From NCBI GenBank assembly GCA_017552965.1, contig JAFZNQ010000009.1, forward strand, positions 124,001 to 188,000: DNA of 64,000 nt. The letters are read 5' to 3'. Position numbers and translations under genes: made by a program. Each line of letters starts with the position of its first letter. Position 1 is the first letter of the stretch. The notes under the pieces were generated by a model that ran no database searches, was not told where the DNA came from, and saw only the letters and a list, made by a program, of their open reading frames with translations. Below, in pieces: positions 40,773 to 49,814 of the stretch. This stretch comes from Abditibacteriota bacterium (GTDB lineage: Bacteria; Armatimonadota; UBA5829).

Positions 40773-41561
40773 ATGCTGATATTTGCCCACAGAGGAGACT
40801 CCGGCAACTTTCCGGAAAACACACTGCCTTCCTACAGATCCGCTTCGGAGATGGCTCCCGACTACGTGGAAGCTGACGTCAGACTGTCCGCCGACGGCCA
40901 GGTGGTCATCAGCCACGACAACAATCTGAAAAGGACCGGCCGGACAGACCGCTCCATATCGGACATGACTCTGGAGGAGATCAGGGATATAGACGTCTCC
41001 TTCAGAGACAAATTCGGAGACAAATATTCCCCCTGCAGGGTCCCTACAGCCCGGGAAGCCCTGTCTCTCTTTGCCGAATACGGCCAAAAGTCCATTCTGG
41101 AGCTCAAGGACCCCGAAGCGGCTCCTCAGCTGAAGCGCATCATGGACGAGGTCGGCTACGCCGAGAAAGGCAACATCATAGAGGTCTGGAGCCTCAAGGA
41201 TGCGGAGTATGCCCAAAAGTATTTTACCCGGGCCTTCTTCTACTTCGTCAGCACCAACTTTGACGAATACTCCGCATGCCCGGACAAAGCGGAATATTTT
41301 GCCGCTCTGCGCAGAGCCGGCATTTCGGGCTGGGCCTTCAAATACGCAAAGCTGAGCGATATAGACCGGGATGAATTCATCTATCTGGCCAGGATATACC
41401 GCATCACCCTTCTCGCATGGAATCTGGACGACGAGAACACCGTCAGAGAGGCTCTGTCTCTCTCTGTACGAAGAAACGGCATCACCGCCCGAATAGGAGC
41501 CATTTCTTCCAACTTTCCCGCTATGCTCCTCAGGGTCAGAGCGGAAATGCCCCTCTCGTAA
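40773..41561 (+). CDS. Glycerophosphodiester phosphodiesterase-family protein (second of a pair)
   Basis: The 262-residue product begins directly with the GDPD core (MLIFAHRGDSGNFPENTLPSYRSASEMAPDYVEADVRLSADG, then ISHDNNLKRTGRT). Catalytic residues are conserved. No signal peptide is visible, unlike its neighbour, so the two may act on opposite sides of the membrane, for example before and after export or import of a phospholipid-derived compound. GGAG lies six bases before the ATG. The next gene encodes the HlyD-like adaptor, 28 bases downstream. Confidence 0.87.
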   Translation: MLIFAHRGDSGNFPENTLPSYRSASEMAPDYVEADVRLSADGQVVISHDNNLKRTGRTDRSISDMTLEEIRDIDVSFRDKFGDKYSPCRVPTAREALSLFAEYGQKSILELKDPEAAPQLKRIMDEVGYAEKGNIIEVWSLKDAEYAQKYFTRAFFYFVSTNFDEYSACPDKAEYFAALRRAGISGWAFKYAKLSDIDRDEFIYLARIYRITLLAWNLDDENTVREALSLSVRRNGITARIGAISSNFPAMLLRVRAEMPLS

Positions 41562-41589
41562 AGAATAGCCTGTTGTTACGGAGCCACAT

Positions 41590-42915
41590 ATGAAAAAGCT
41601 GTTGCCTATAGCCATTGTGCTTTTGTTTATAGTATGCCTTTCCACCATCACCGTGCTCATATCACGGCGCAGCGCAACGGAAAACACCGAGGCCTATGAC
41701 GGGACCGTGGAGTGCGACGAGACCGACGTAGCCAGCAAGATACCCGGCCGCCTCGCTTCAGTTCTCGTAAAGGAAGGAGAATATGTCAAAAAGGGTCAGC
41801 TCCTGGCCGTAGTGGAGACCAAAGAGATAGACCAAAAGCTCATCCAGGCCCGCAGCGCCCAGAGCGCCATAGGAGCCCAGGAAGAAAAGGCCCTTTTGGG
41901 AGCGGATATAGAAAGGCAGCTCCTCGCAGACGACCTGCAGGCCAAGGAGCTGAAGCTCAAGGCCGCCCGCGAGGACTACAAAATGGCCATTTCCGCCACC
42001 CGTCCCGAGCAGATCAAAATGGCAGAGGCAGACCTGAAGGCCAAAGAAGCCGCTCTGCGCATGGCCCAGGAGGGTCCCAGAGCAGAGACCAAGCGCAAGG
42101 CCCGCATAGCCTATGACGTCAGCGCCAAGGCCGCAGAGACTGCCAAGGCTGCCTACGACAGAGTCGCCACCCTCTATGAGGAAGGCGTGGTCCCCAAGCA
42201 AAAGGAAGAAGAAGTCCGTCTGCAGTGGGAAAAGGCTCAGGCTCAGCTGGACGCCGCCCGGGAGGACCTGGACATGGCGGAGCGGGGAGCCCGTCCCGAG
42301 GAGCTGGAGCAGCTCACCGAGGCTGTCAACGCCGCCAGGGCCCAGCTGGAGCTGGCCAAAAAAGGCGCCCGTGACGAGCAGAAGCAGCAGGCCAGGCTGG
42401 CTCTTGAAGGGGCCGAGGTGGCCGTCAGAGCTGCCCGGGAGGCTCTCAAAAAGGCCGACCTCACTCTGAAGGACGCCAGCGCTGCCGCCTGGCAAAAGGA
42501 AGCAGCCAAGGCAGGAGCAAATCTGGCAGGCATAGCCAAGGAAGACTCCCGGATCACCGCGCCCGCAGACGGCTATATTTCCACGGTGATACCCAAGGAG
42601 GGCGAGCTCATCAGCGCCGGCTATCCTCTCTTCACCATAGTCTCCGACAGCAATTACAGGGTCAAGGTGTATATCCCCGAGACCATGTCCCAAAGATTCG
42701 GCATAGGCAAGCAGGTCAGAGTGCTGATCCCTGCCGTGGGCGACGACCCGGTAAAGGGTACGGTCACCGGAGTATCTGCCGCCGCAGATTTTGCCACCAG
42801 AGTGGCCACCAATCAGCAGGGCTCCTTTGACGTGAGATATATAGAGCTGACCATCAGCCTGCCCGACTCACAGCCGCAGCTCAAAAACGGCATCACCGCC
42901 AGACTGCTCCCCTGA
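41590..42915 (+). CDS. HlyD-type periplasmic adaptor (membrane fusion protein)
   Basis: The 441-residue product has an N-terminal membrane helix (about 4-24) and a lipoyl half (IPGRLASVLVKEGEYVKKGQLLAVVET). A long Ala/Glu/Lys coiled-coil hairpin (about 90-310) with YDRVATLYEEGVVPKQKEEE near the turn leads to the returning lipoyl half (ITAPADGYISTVIPKEGELISAGYPLF) and a beta-barrel domain. This links an inner membrane pump to TolC. It is followed by two ABC-2 permeases. GGAG is six bases before the ATG. The coiled coil is longer than in simple AcrA relatives. Confidence 0.9.
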   Translation: MKKLLPIAIVLLFIVCLSTITVLISRRSATENTEAYDGTVECDETDVASKIPGRLASVLVKEGEYVKKGQLLAVVETKEIDQKLIQARSAQSAIGAQEEKALLGADIERQLLADDLQAKELKLKAAREDYKMAISATRPEQIKMAEADLKAKEAALRMAQEGPRAETKRKARIAYDVSAKAAETAKAAYDRVATLYEEGVVPKQKEEEVRLQWEKAQAQLDAAREDLDMAERGARPEELEQLTEAVNAARAQLELAKKGARDEQKQQARLALEGAEVAVRAAREALKKADLTLKDASAAAWQKEAAKAGANLAGIAKEDSRITAPADGYISTVIPKEGELISAGYPLFTIVSDSNYRVKVYIPETMSQRFGIGKQVRVLIPAVGDDPVKGTVTGVSAAADFATRVATNQQGSFDVRYIELTISLPDSQPQLKNGITARLLP

Positions 42916-42921
42916 CAGGCC

Positions 42922-44082
42922 ATGTTTCGCATCCTGAAGAGAGAGCTGGGGTATATAGCCAACAACAGGATCCTGGCAGCCATCACCATACTCATGCCCC
43001 TTGTGTGGGCGCTGATACTGGCAGGCGTGTTTTCCGAGAAGACCGTCACCGGGCAGCCCTCTGCCATCATGGATCTGGACGGCAGTCCCCTCTCTGCGCA
43101 ACTGGTGGAAAAGAGCCTGCAGGCTTCCCCATGGTTCGACGTAAAATACTACCCGCGGAGCATGACCGAGGCCAAAAGGCTCTTTGACGCTAACCGCATA
43201 CAGGCTCTCTTTATCATTCCCGAGGGCTTTGAACGGGACGTAAAAAGCAAAAAAAGAGTGGTGGTGGAGGTAGAGCTGGGCAAGCAAAATCTGGCCTCCG
43301 GCAGCGTCCTTTCCGTAAAGGCGGGAGAGCTCTTTTCCACCCTGTCGGGTCAGATAGAATTCAGGGCAAAGGAAAGAGATATGCCTCCCTCCGCCGCCAT
43401 GGCCTCCGTGCTGCCCGTAAGAGAAAGCTTTCACTTTCTCAACAACCCGGCCTTTGTCAACAATTACGCCGCTTTTCTGGCGCTGGGCATGTTTCTCAAC
43501 TGTGTGATGGTGGCGGCCATGTTTTATCCCACCAGGTGCCTGCTGAGAGAGATCAAGGATCTGACCGAGACCGAATATCATTCCTGCCCCAGTCCCTTCA
43601 GGCTGCTGCTGGGGAAGACCATAGCCTATCTGCTGGTGGTGTTTCCGGGCTGCATCCTGGGTCTGCACGCCTGCATCCTGTTTTGCCATGTCCCCCTCAG
43701 CGCTCCTCTGTGGCAGCTGTGGGCCCTCACCCTGTGGTTTTGCGCCATCTGCGCCTGGATCGGCATGTCCATACCCGTGCTCTTCAACAATCAGGAGTTC
43801 GGCTTCAGCGCCGCCGCCATCCTGTTTATGCCCAGCTTTCTGGTCAGCGGCTACACCTGGCCCGACTACATGATGCCCGGATTGCTGCAGATATATTCCG
43901 ACGCCATGCCCCTCAAGTATTATCTGTTCGCCATGAGGGAGCTCACCTACGGCAAATATCTCAATTATGATCTCACGCCCTACATCAACGGCCTCATGCT
44001 CTGGACCTGCGCCGCCTTTGCTCTGGCCTTTGCCATGACTCTTATCCTCATCTACAGGACGGGAAAAGCCTATGATGAATGA
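42922..44082 (+). CDS. ABC-2-type permease, first subunit
   Basis: The 386-residue product has an N-terminal membrane helix, a large extracytoplasmic domain (about 45-190) containing AIMDLDGSPLSAQLVEKSLQAS, and five C-terminal membrane segments. This matches YbhR/YbhS-like ABC-2 permeases. The motif FLVSGYTWPDYMMPGLLQIYSDAMPLKYYL is typical for the last third. The gene overlaps the second permease gene by eleven bases. No ATP-binding subunit is encoded next to it. Confidence 0.88.
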   Translation: MFRILKRELGYIANNRILAAITILMPLVWALILAGVFSEKTVTGQPSAIMDLDGSPLSAQLVEKSLQASPWFDVKYYPRSMTEAKRLFDANRIQALFIIPEGFERDVKSKKRVVVEVELGKQNLASGSVLSVKAGELFSTLSGQIEFRAKERDMPPSAAMASVLPVRESFHFLNNPAFVNNYAAFLALGMFLNCVMVAAMFYPTRCLLREIKDLTETEYHSCPSPFRLLLGKTIAYLLVVFPGCILGLHACILFCHVPLSAPLWQLWALTLWFCAICAWIGMSIPVLFNNQEFGFSAAAILFMPSFLVSGYTWPDYMMPGLLQIYSDAMPLKYYLFAMRELTYGKYLNYDLTPYINGLMLWTCAAFALAFAMTLILIYRTGKAYDE

Positions 44083-45247
44083 GTATTACAGAGTCCTGGG
44101 GCTCATCTTTTCCAAGCCGGGCATACTGGTGATATTTGTGCTGGGGCCCATAATCTACCCTCTGATCATGGGCAGCGTATATCTGGCCGGACGCACTCAG
44201 AACGTGCCCGCCTGCGTGGTGGACATGGATTCGTCTGCTCTGAGCCGCAGGTATATCGATATGCTGGATCAGAGTCAGGACCTGCATATAGTAAAAAAGG
44301 TCACTTCGATGCCCGACATACAAAGGGCCTTTGAAAAGCACGAGGTGTATTTTGGCATCGTAGTGCCCCGGGGCTTCGAAAGGTCTGTCAAGAAGGGCAA
44401 GCCCACCACCATAGCAGTCTATGGAGACGGCATCAATCTGATACCCGCTATCATAGGATACAAGGGCATCCGCACCGTGACGGCCACCTTCAACGCGGGT
44501 GTGAAGATCGGTGTCATGACCAAAAAGGGCGTTCCCGCCGAGGCGGCCTACGCCGCGGCGCTGCCCCTCTCGTCGGACGTCAACGGACTCTACAATCCGT
44601 CCAACAATTACAACAGCTTCATACTGCCGGCGCTGCTGTGCATCATATTCATGCAGATCACCTTTATAGGCATCAGCGCCGTCACATATGAAAAGCGCTC
44701 CCACAGCCTGGACAAGGTGGCAGGCAGCTATGAGGGCTCCTATTGGCTCTACGGCTCTTTTTTGGCGTATCTCACTCTCATGATACCCATGACAGTGATG
44801 AGCGCCCTCTTTTCCTACGCCCTGTTTGACTTCACGGTAAACGGCAGCCTTTTGCCCGTGTTCTGCGTGACGGTGCTCTTTGAGGCGGTGATAGTGCTGC
44901 TGGGCATCTTTCTCACCAACACCTTCGAAGACACCATGGGCATCATGATCTGCCTTATGTACGTCTCGGTGCCCATTTTTCTGGTATCCGGCGGCAGCTG
45001 GCCCCTGGAAGCCATGACTCCCTTCGTGCGGGGTCTGTGTCTGGCCTCTCCTCTGACCCTCTACGTCAATATCACCAGAAGGCTGGTCACGGTGGGCGCA
45101 GACCCATGGTATGTCAGGGAATACGTGTTCGGCCTGATGCTGTGGCTGTTGGGAGCTCTGGGGCTGGCGAGATACTCGGTGCACAATTTCCAGAAACACC
45201 TGCCCGCCTACAAAGCCCGCAAGGCCCGCATGAAATCCGGGTCCTGA
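44072..45247 (+). CDS. ABC-2-type permease, second subunit
   Basis: The 391-residue product has the same layout as its neighbour: first membrane helix, extracytoplasmic domain with ACVVDMDSSALSRRYIDMLDQS, and five membrane segments ending in FLVSGGSWPLEAMTPFVRGLCLASPLTLYV. The two subunits probably form a heterodimer. The first of two adjacent ATG codons (44072) has GGGA at proper distance. In Escherichia coli the comparable YbhFSR system includes the ATPase YbhF; here that subunit is missing from the locus and must come from elsewhere, if the system is active. Confidence 0.88.
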   Translation: MMNEYYRVLGLIFSKPGILVIFVLGPIIYPLIMGSVYLAGRTQNVPACVVDMDSSALSRRYIDMLDQSQDLHIVKKVTSMPDIQRAFEKHEVYFGIVVPRGFERSVKKGKPTTIAVYGDGINLIPAIIGYKGIRTVTATFNAGVKIGVMTKKGVPAEAAYAAALPLSSDVNGLYNPSNNYNSFILPALLCIIFMQITFIGISAVTYEKRSHSLDKVAGSYEGSYWLYGSFLAYLTLMIPMTVMSALFSYALFDFTVNGSLLPVFCVTVLFEAVIVLLGIFLTNTFEDTMGIMICLMYVSVPIFLVSGGSWPLEAMTPFVRGLCLASPLTLYVNITRRLVTVGADPWYVREYVFGLMLWLLGALGLARYSVHNFQKHLPAYKARKARMKSGS

Positions 45248-45293
45248 CGGTCTGTATCGTTAATAAACATATTCATTATAATCGGAGGCTATT

Positions 45294-46556
45294 TTGAAAC
45301 TCGGAACCAAATGTATCCAGACGGGCTGGCAGCCCAAAAACAGCGACCCCAGGGTCCTGCCCATTTATCAAAGCACCACCTTCAAGTTTGACACGGTGGA
45401 ATACGTGGGTGAGCTGTTTGATCTGAAGCACTCGGATCACTTCTATACCAGGCTGTCCAACCCCACTCTCGAGTGCGTGGAAAACAAGATCAGCGCCCTT
45501 GAAGGAGGCGTGGGAGCCCTGCTGACCTCCTCCGGAATGTCGGCTTCGTACATAGCAGTCATGAACATTCTGCAGGCCGGAGACCACATGATCTCCACCT
45601 CCTGCATCTACGGCGGCACCTACAATCTCTTTTCCGTCACTCTGCCCAAGATGGGCGTCGAGGTCACCTTTATAGACCAGGATGCATCGGATGAGGAGAT
45701 ATCGGCAGCCTTCAGGCCCAACACCAAGCTGGTCTTTGGCGAGACCATAGCCAACCCGGCTCTGGCAGTGCTGGATATCGAAAGACTGGCCGGGATAGCC
45801 CACGCCCACAATTGCCCTCTCATCGTGGACAACACCTTCCCCACCCCTATCCTGTGCCGCCCCTTCGAATGGGGAGCCGATATAGTGGTCCACGCCACCA
45901 CCAAATACATGGACGGCCACGCAGTGGCTATAGGAGGCGTGGTAGTGGACAGCGGCAACTTTGACTGGGGCTGCGACAAAAAGTTTGCCAATATCACAGA
46001 CAAGGACCCCTCCTATCACGGTCTCAGCTACACGGAAGCCTTTGGCAAGGCTGCTTACATAGTCAAATCCCGCGCCCAGCTCATGAGAGACCTGGGTATG
46101 CAGGCTGCGCCCATGAACGCCTTCCTGCTGAATCTGGGTCTGGAGACCCTGCACCTGCGCATGAGGCAGCACTCTGCCAACGCTCTGGCCGCAGCGGAAT
46201 TCTTTGCCTCTCATCCCGGCGTGGAATGGGTCAATTATCCCGGCCTCACCACCGACAAATACTACCCGCTGGCCCAAAAATATCTGCCCGACGGGCAGGC
46301 CGGCGTCATCTCCATAGGCATCAAGGGCGGCAGAGAGGGAGCTGTCAGGTTTATGGAAAAGGTCAAGATGGCCGCTCTGGTGGTCCACGTTGCCGACGCC
46401 AGGACCAGTGTCCTGCATCCCGCCAGCGAGACCCACAGGCAGCTGACGGACCAACAGCTGATAGACTGCGGCATTTCCCCGGAAATGGTCAGAGTCAGCG
46501 TGGGAATAGAAGACATCGAAGATATCATAGCCGATTTCAGTCAGGCTCTCGAATAA
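45294..46556 (+). CDS. metY: O-acetylhomoserine sulfhydrylase-type PLP enzyme
   Basis: The 420-residue enzyme of the Cys/Met metabolism family probably converts O-acetylhomoserine and sulfide to homocysteine. It shows LPIYQSTTFKFDT, YTRLSNPTLECVENKISALEGG and LVFGETIANPALAVLDI. The PLP-binding K204 is in HATTKYMDGHA, and GLETLHLRMRQHSANA follows. The chain is close to MetY/Cys-Met aminocarboxypropyltransferase; methionine gamma-lyase is the main alternative. The start is a TTG at 45294 with GGAGG six bases upstream. A hairpin follows. Confidence 0.88.
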   Translation: MKLGTKCIQTGWQPKNSDPRVLPIYQSTTFKFDTVEYVGELFDLKHSDHFYTRLSNPTLECVENKISALEGGVGALLTSSGMSASYIAVMNILQAGDHMISTSCIYGGTYNLFSVTLPKMGVEVTFIDQDASDEEISAAFRPNTKLVFGETIANPALAVLDIERLAGIAHAHNCPLIVDNTFPTPILCRPFEWGADIVVHATTKYMDGHAVAIGGVVVDSGNFDWGCDKKFANITDKDPSYHGLSYTEAFGKAAYIVKSRAQLMRDLGMQAAPMNAFLLNLGLETLHLRMRQHSANALAAAEFFASHPGVEWVNYPGLTTDKYYPLAQKYLPDGQAGVISIGIKGGREGAVRFMEKVKMAALVVHVADARTSVLHPASETHRQLTDQQLIDCGISPEMVRVSVGIEDIEDIIADFSQALE

Positions 46557-46563
46557 CACGCAG

Positions 46564-46587
46564 GACCGGAGGCTCCGCCTCCGGTCT
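46564..46587 (+). terminator. Weak terminator-like hairpin after metY
   Basis: Perfect nine-base stem ACCGGAGGC-TCC-GCCTCCGGT, followed by only CTTC. It may stall polymerase or stabilise the mRNA rather than fully terminate. Confidence 0.45.
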
Positions 46588-46611
46588 TCATGCAATAACA
46601 GAGGAACCATC

Positions 46612-47904
46612 ATGATCGAAAGACCCATATTCCATTTTACCCCCCAAAAGAACTGGATGAACGACCCCAACGGCCTCGTGTATGACCGGGGCGTATGGCA
46701 CATGTTCTTTCAGTACGACCCCATCAGCAAATCCTCCGGCCGACGGGCCTGGGGACACGCGGTGAGCAGGGATCTGGTCCGCTGGCAGGAGCTGGACGTG
46801 GCTCTCATGCCGGACAAATACGAGATGTATTCCGGCAGCGGCGCCATGGACATCCCCAATACTCTCGGACTGAACACTCCCGGCCGGACCACCATGCTGC
46901 TGGCAGTATCCGAATTCTACAACGGGATGTGCATCTATTATTCCGTGGACGGCGGCAACACCTTTGCCAAGCTGGGCGACAGGACCCTCATACCCAGCCC
47001 GGACGGTCCCGACAGAGACCCCAAGCTGTTCTACTATGACGAAGGCAAATACTGGGTGACGATGTTTTACGGCGAGCAGCACGCCCGCAGCGGCGTCCCC
47101 GGCTACGTGTTTTTCAGGTCCCGGGACCTGCTGGACTGGGAGTATATGTCCGAGGTGCCCTCCAATTACGAATGTCCCGACATGCGTCTTCTGCCCGTAG
47201 AGGGCTCCGACGAAAAGAAATGGACCATACTGGCAGGCAACACCGACACTCTGGTGGGAGACTTTGACGGCAGGAGCTTTGCTCCCTGCCAGCCCAAGGA
47301 CAAGTCCCTCAGGGTATATATGAATTACGCGCCCCAGACCTGGAGCGACGCCCCCGGAGGCAGGGTGATACAGCAAAACTGGCTCACGGGCCCCGTCGAC
47401 CCAGACACCCCCTGGACTCAGCAGATGGCCTTTCCCACAGACCTGTCCCTGCGGAAGACCCCGGAGGGCTACAAGCTGCTGCACAGCCCCGTACCGGAGA
47501 TAAAGTCTCTCTGGCAAAAGACCTTCGATTTCGGTCCCGGCGAGCTGAAGTCCGGCCGGACGGGCCTCTTTGACAACATAGAAGGCAAGGCCCTTGATAT
47601 CGAGTACGAATACGTCCACGCTCCCTTTTCCTGTATAGTTCTGCAGACCCCCAACGGCTCCATGGAGCATCTGGGCTTTGAGCCCTGCGTCCGCCTCAAC
47701 AACCGCTGGGAGACCTGCCGTCTGACCAAGGACGGGACCATGAAGGTCCGGGTCCTCATCGACACTGATTCCATAGAGGTGTTTGCCGGCGAAGGAGAGG
47801 TGTATATGTGCTTTACCGCGGCAAGAGGCTCCGCTCCCCTTGCCCTGTTCAATCATGGCAAACCGGCGCAGCTGGTAAGAGCCAGAGTCAGCCTGATAGG
47901 CTAA
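46612..47904 (+). CDS. GH32 fructosidase (invertase/levanase/inulinase type), cytoplasmic
   Basis: The 430-residue product hydrolyses beta-fructosides such as sucrose or fructo-oligosaccharides. The five-blade beta-propeller contains WMNDPNG with nucleophile D18, the RDP motif (135-137) and ECPD with acid/base E187. A C-terminal beta-sandwich follows (about 300-430). No signal peptide is present, so it works on imported sugar. It stands alone between metY and trxB with its own GAGGAA ribosome binding site; no transporter is next to it. The orphan MsmK-like ATPase elsewhere in the window could serve such an importer. Confidence 0.93.
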   Translation: MIERPIFHFTPQKNWMNDPNGLVYDRGVWHMFFQYDPISKSSGRRAWGHAVSRDLVRWQELDVALMPDKYEMYSGSGAMDIPNTLGLNTPGRTTMLLAVSEFYNGMCIYYSVDGGNTFAKLGDRTLIPSPDGPDRDPKLFYYDEGKYWVTMFYGEQHARSGVPGYVFFRSRDLLDWEYMSEVPSNYECPDMRLLPVEGSDEKKWTILAGNTDTLVGDFDGRSFAPCQPKDKSLRVYMNYAPQTWSDAPGGRVIQQNWLTGPVDPDTPWTQQMAFPTDLSLRKTPEGYKLLHSPVPEIKSLWQKTFDFGPGELKSGRTGLFDNIEGKALDIEYEYVHAPFSCIVLQTPNGSMEHLGFEPCVRLNNRWETCRLTKDGTMKVRVLIDTDSIEVFAGEGEVYMCFTAARGSAPLALFNHGKPAQLVRARVSLIG

Positions 47905-47914
47905 GGAGGACCAT

Positions 47915-48832
47915 ATGATATACGACGTGATCATCATAGGCGGAGGCCCCGCAGGTCTCACCGCCGCCATCTATACGGCCAGAGCCAGACGCTCCACCCT
48001 CATGATCTGCCAGGGCTTTCCCGGCGGACAGATCATGCAGGCCGACGTCATAGAAAACTATCCCGGCTTTCCCGAGGGCATTTCCGGTATGGAGCTGGGC
48101 TCCGCCTTTTACGCTCAGGCAGAAAGATTTGGTCTGGAGACAGTATATTCCACTGTCACAGGGATCACAGTGAGCGGCCGCATAAGGACAGTGACCACCG
48201 ACTCGGGAGAAGAGTATCACTCCAGAACAGTTATCCTTGCCACCGGTGCCTCTCCCCGCAGGCTGATGGTCCCGGGCGAAACGGAGCTGGGAGGCAAGGG
48301 CGTCTCCTACTGCGCCACCTGCGACGGCGCTCTCTACAAGGGCAAAAAGGTGGCTGTCATAGGCGGCGGCGATACGGCTGCCGGAGAAAGCGTGTTCCTC
48401 ACCCGTTTTGCCTCCGAAGTGCATCTCTTTCACAGGCGGGACAAGCTGAGAGCGGCCGGCATACTGCAGGAAAGGCTCTTTGCCTCCTCCGTCACGGTCC
48501 ACTGGAACCAAAAGCCCCTGGAGATACTGGGAGACGAACAGGTCACAGGAGTCAGATTCAGAGATACCGTGACCGGTGAGGACAGCATCTTTGAGTGCGA
48601 CGGCGTGTTCGTTCTGGCAGGCACCGCGCCCAACTCGGACGCCTTCAGGGCCACAGTCGCCTGCGACGAAGCGGGATACGTCATAGCCGGCCCGTCCTGC
48701 GAGACCTCTGTCCCCGGCATCTTTTCCGCAGGAGACGTGAATCACGACGCCTTCAGACAGGTGGCCACCGCAGTCGGCGACGGAGCCAGAGCCGCCCATG
48801 AGGCGGATATGTATCTGGAAAATATCGAATAG
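47915..48832 (+). CDS. trxB: Thioredoxin reductase
   Basis: The 305-residue flavoprotein transfers electrons from NADPH to thioredoxin. It has the FAD motif GGGPAGLTAAIY, the redox pair C133-A-T-C136, the NADPH fold VIGGGDTAAGESVFL and the closing GIFSAGDVNHDAFRQVATAVGDG. Full family length. AAGGAGG lies before the ATG. It starts ten bases after the GH32 stop and may be transcribed with it, though the functions are unrelated. Confidence 0.95.
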   Translation: MIYDVIIIGGGPAGLTAAIYTARARRSTLMICQGFPGGQIMQADVIENYPGFPEGISGMELGSAFYAQAERFGLETVYSTVTGITVSGRIRTVTTDSGEEYHSRTVILATGASPRRLMVPGETELGGKGVSYCATCDGALYKGKKVAVIGGGDTAAGESVFLTRFASEVHLFHRRDKLRAAGILQERLFASSVTVHWNQKPLEILGDEQVTGVRFRDTVTGEDSIFECDGVFVLAGTAPNSDAFRATVACDEAGYVIAGPSCETSVPGIFSAGDVNHDAFRQVATAVGDGARAAHEADMYLENIE

Positions 48833-48842
48833 ACCGAAGGTT

Positions 48843-48870
48843 TTGACTTCTCCGCCGAGTCTTATATAGT
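48843..48870 (+). promoter_or_regulatory. Possible promoter of the ECF sigma operon
   Basis: TTGACT (48843-48848), a 16-base spacer and TATAGT (48865-48870) lie directly before the ATG at 48873. The start codon has no ribosome binding site, so a transcript from here would be leaderless or nearly so. Confidence 0.45.
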
Positions 48871-48872
48871 GT

Positions 48873-49418
48873 ATGGAAAGCAAAACAGACTTGGAGCTGC
48901 TCGGATCTTTCGCCGCCGGCGACGATGCAGCCTTTGAAGAGCTGTTCAGACGTTACAGGCAAAAAGCCTTCAACGTGGCTTACCGCGCGCTGGGCTCCCG
49001 GGAAGCAGCCGAAGACGTGGTCATCGAGACCTTCGTCAGACTGTACGGCGGAGACTTGAGGATCAGACAAGATTTTTCTTCCTATTTTTACAGGATGGTG
49101 GTGAACAACTCCCTGAGCTACATGCGCAGACAACGGAGTCACGCGCCTCTGACAGACGACATATCGCCGGACCGGCAGCACAGCTCGGACCCCATGCATA
49201 TGGCTCTGAAAAACGAAGCGGAAGAAGAAGCCCGCCGGGCCCTGGATGCTCTGCCCGACTCACAAAAAATGGCTTTTATTTTGATAAAATACGAAGGTTT
49301 GAGCTACAGGGAAGCGTCTTCTATTATGAAGGTCTCGGAAAAGGCTGTTGACTCACTCATGTCAAGAGCCAGGGCAGGTCTGAAAAAATATTTTGACAAA
49401 AAGGAGGACAAGCCATGA
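48873..49418 (+). CDS. ECF-type RNA polymerase sigma factor
   Basis: The 181-residue product has region 2 (FEELFRRYRQKAFNVAYRALGSREAAEDVVIETFVRLY) and region 4 (RRALDALPDSQKMAFILIKYEGLSYREASSIMKVSEKAVDSLMSRARAGL), with no region 3, as in ECF factors. An anti-sigma gene overlaps it by four bases and three Spy-like genes follow, so it probably controls an envelope stress response. The ATG has no ribosome binding site and an in-frame stop (TAG at 48867) excludes a longer start. ECF operons are often autoregulated; I could not confirm a matching element. Confidence 0.93.
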   Translation: MESKTDLELLGSFAAGDDAAFEELFRRYRQKAFNVAYRALGSREAAEDVVIETFVRLYGGDLRIRQDFSSYFYRMVVNNSLSYMRRQRSHAPLTDDISPDRQHSSDPMHMALKNEAEEEARRALDALPDSQKMAFILIKYEGLSYREASSIMKVSEKAVDSLMSRARAGLKKYFDKKEDKP

Positions 49419-49810
49419 AATGCAGGTATTCAAGGCTCCTGGGACGCTATGCGGACAGAGAGCTGAAGCAGGCAGAGTACGACGCCATGACCCGGCATAT
49501 AGAGAGCTGCGACGAATGCAGAGAGCTGCTCTCCGACATACTGCGCGCAGACAGTCTGGCAGCGGCGCTGACCACAGAGCCCTGCAGCGTGTCCTTCGCC
49601 GACCTGCAGCCGAGACTGAGACGGACGCCGTCCTTTCCCGTGCCCCGCTGGGGCATAGTAGCGGCGTCTTTGGTGATGCTGTCTCTGGGGATCGTGTTCG
49701 GCGCGGAGCTGTCAGACGTGAACTCGGGCGACACCGACACCAGCTACGTGTTGCTGGCCTCCGACAGGACGGCAAACAGCGGCTTTGTGTACAACTTCAG
49801 CGAGGAATAA
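49415..49810 (+). CDS. Zinc-finger anti-sigma factor, membrane anchored
   Basis: The 131-residue product has an N-terminal ZAS motif (C3, then H28-x3-C32-x2-C35), which should bind the adjacent sigma factor. One membrane helix (about 79-97) and a short extracytoplasmic tail of about 33 residues follow. The tail is too small for a sensor domain, so signal perception may depend on the Spy-like proteins encoded next. ATGA overlap with the sigma gene; AAGGAGG lies upstream. Confidence 0.87.
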   Translation: MKCRYSRLLGRYADRELKQAEYDAMTRHIESCDECRELLSDILRADSLAAALTTEPCSVSFADLQPRLRRTPSFPVPRWGIVAASLVMLSLGIVFGAELSDVNSGDTDTSYVLLASDRTANSGFVYNFSEE

Positions 49811-49814
49811 GGCT

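Noticed and set aside
45277-45282. TATAAT before metY as a promoter
   Set aside because: The expected transcript start would fall at or beyond the ribosome binding site and there is no -35 at proper distance.
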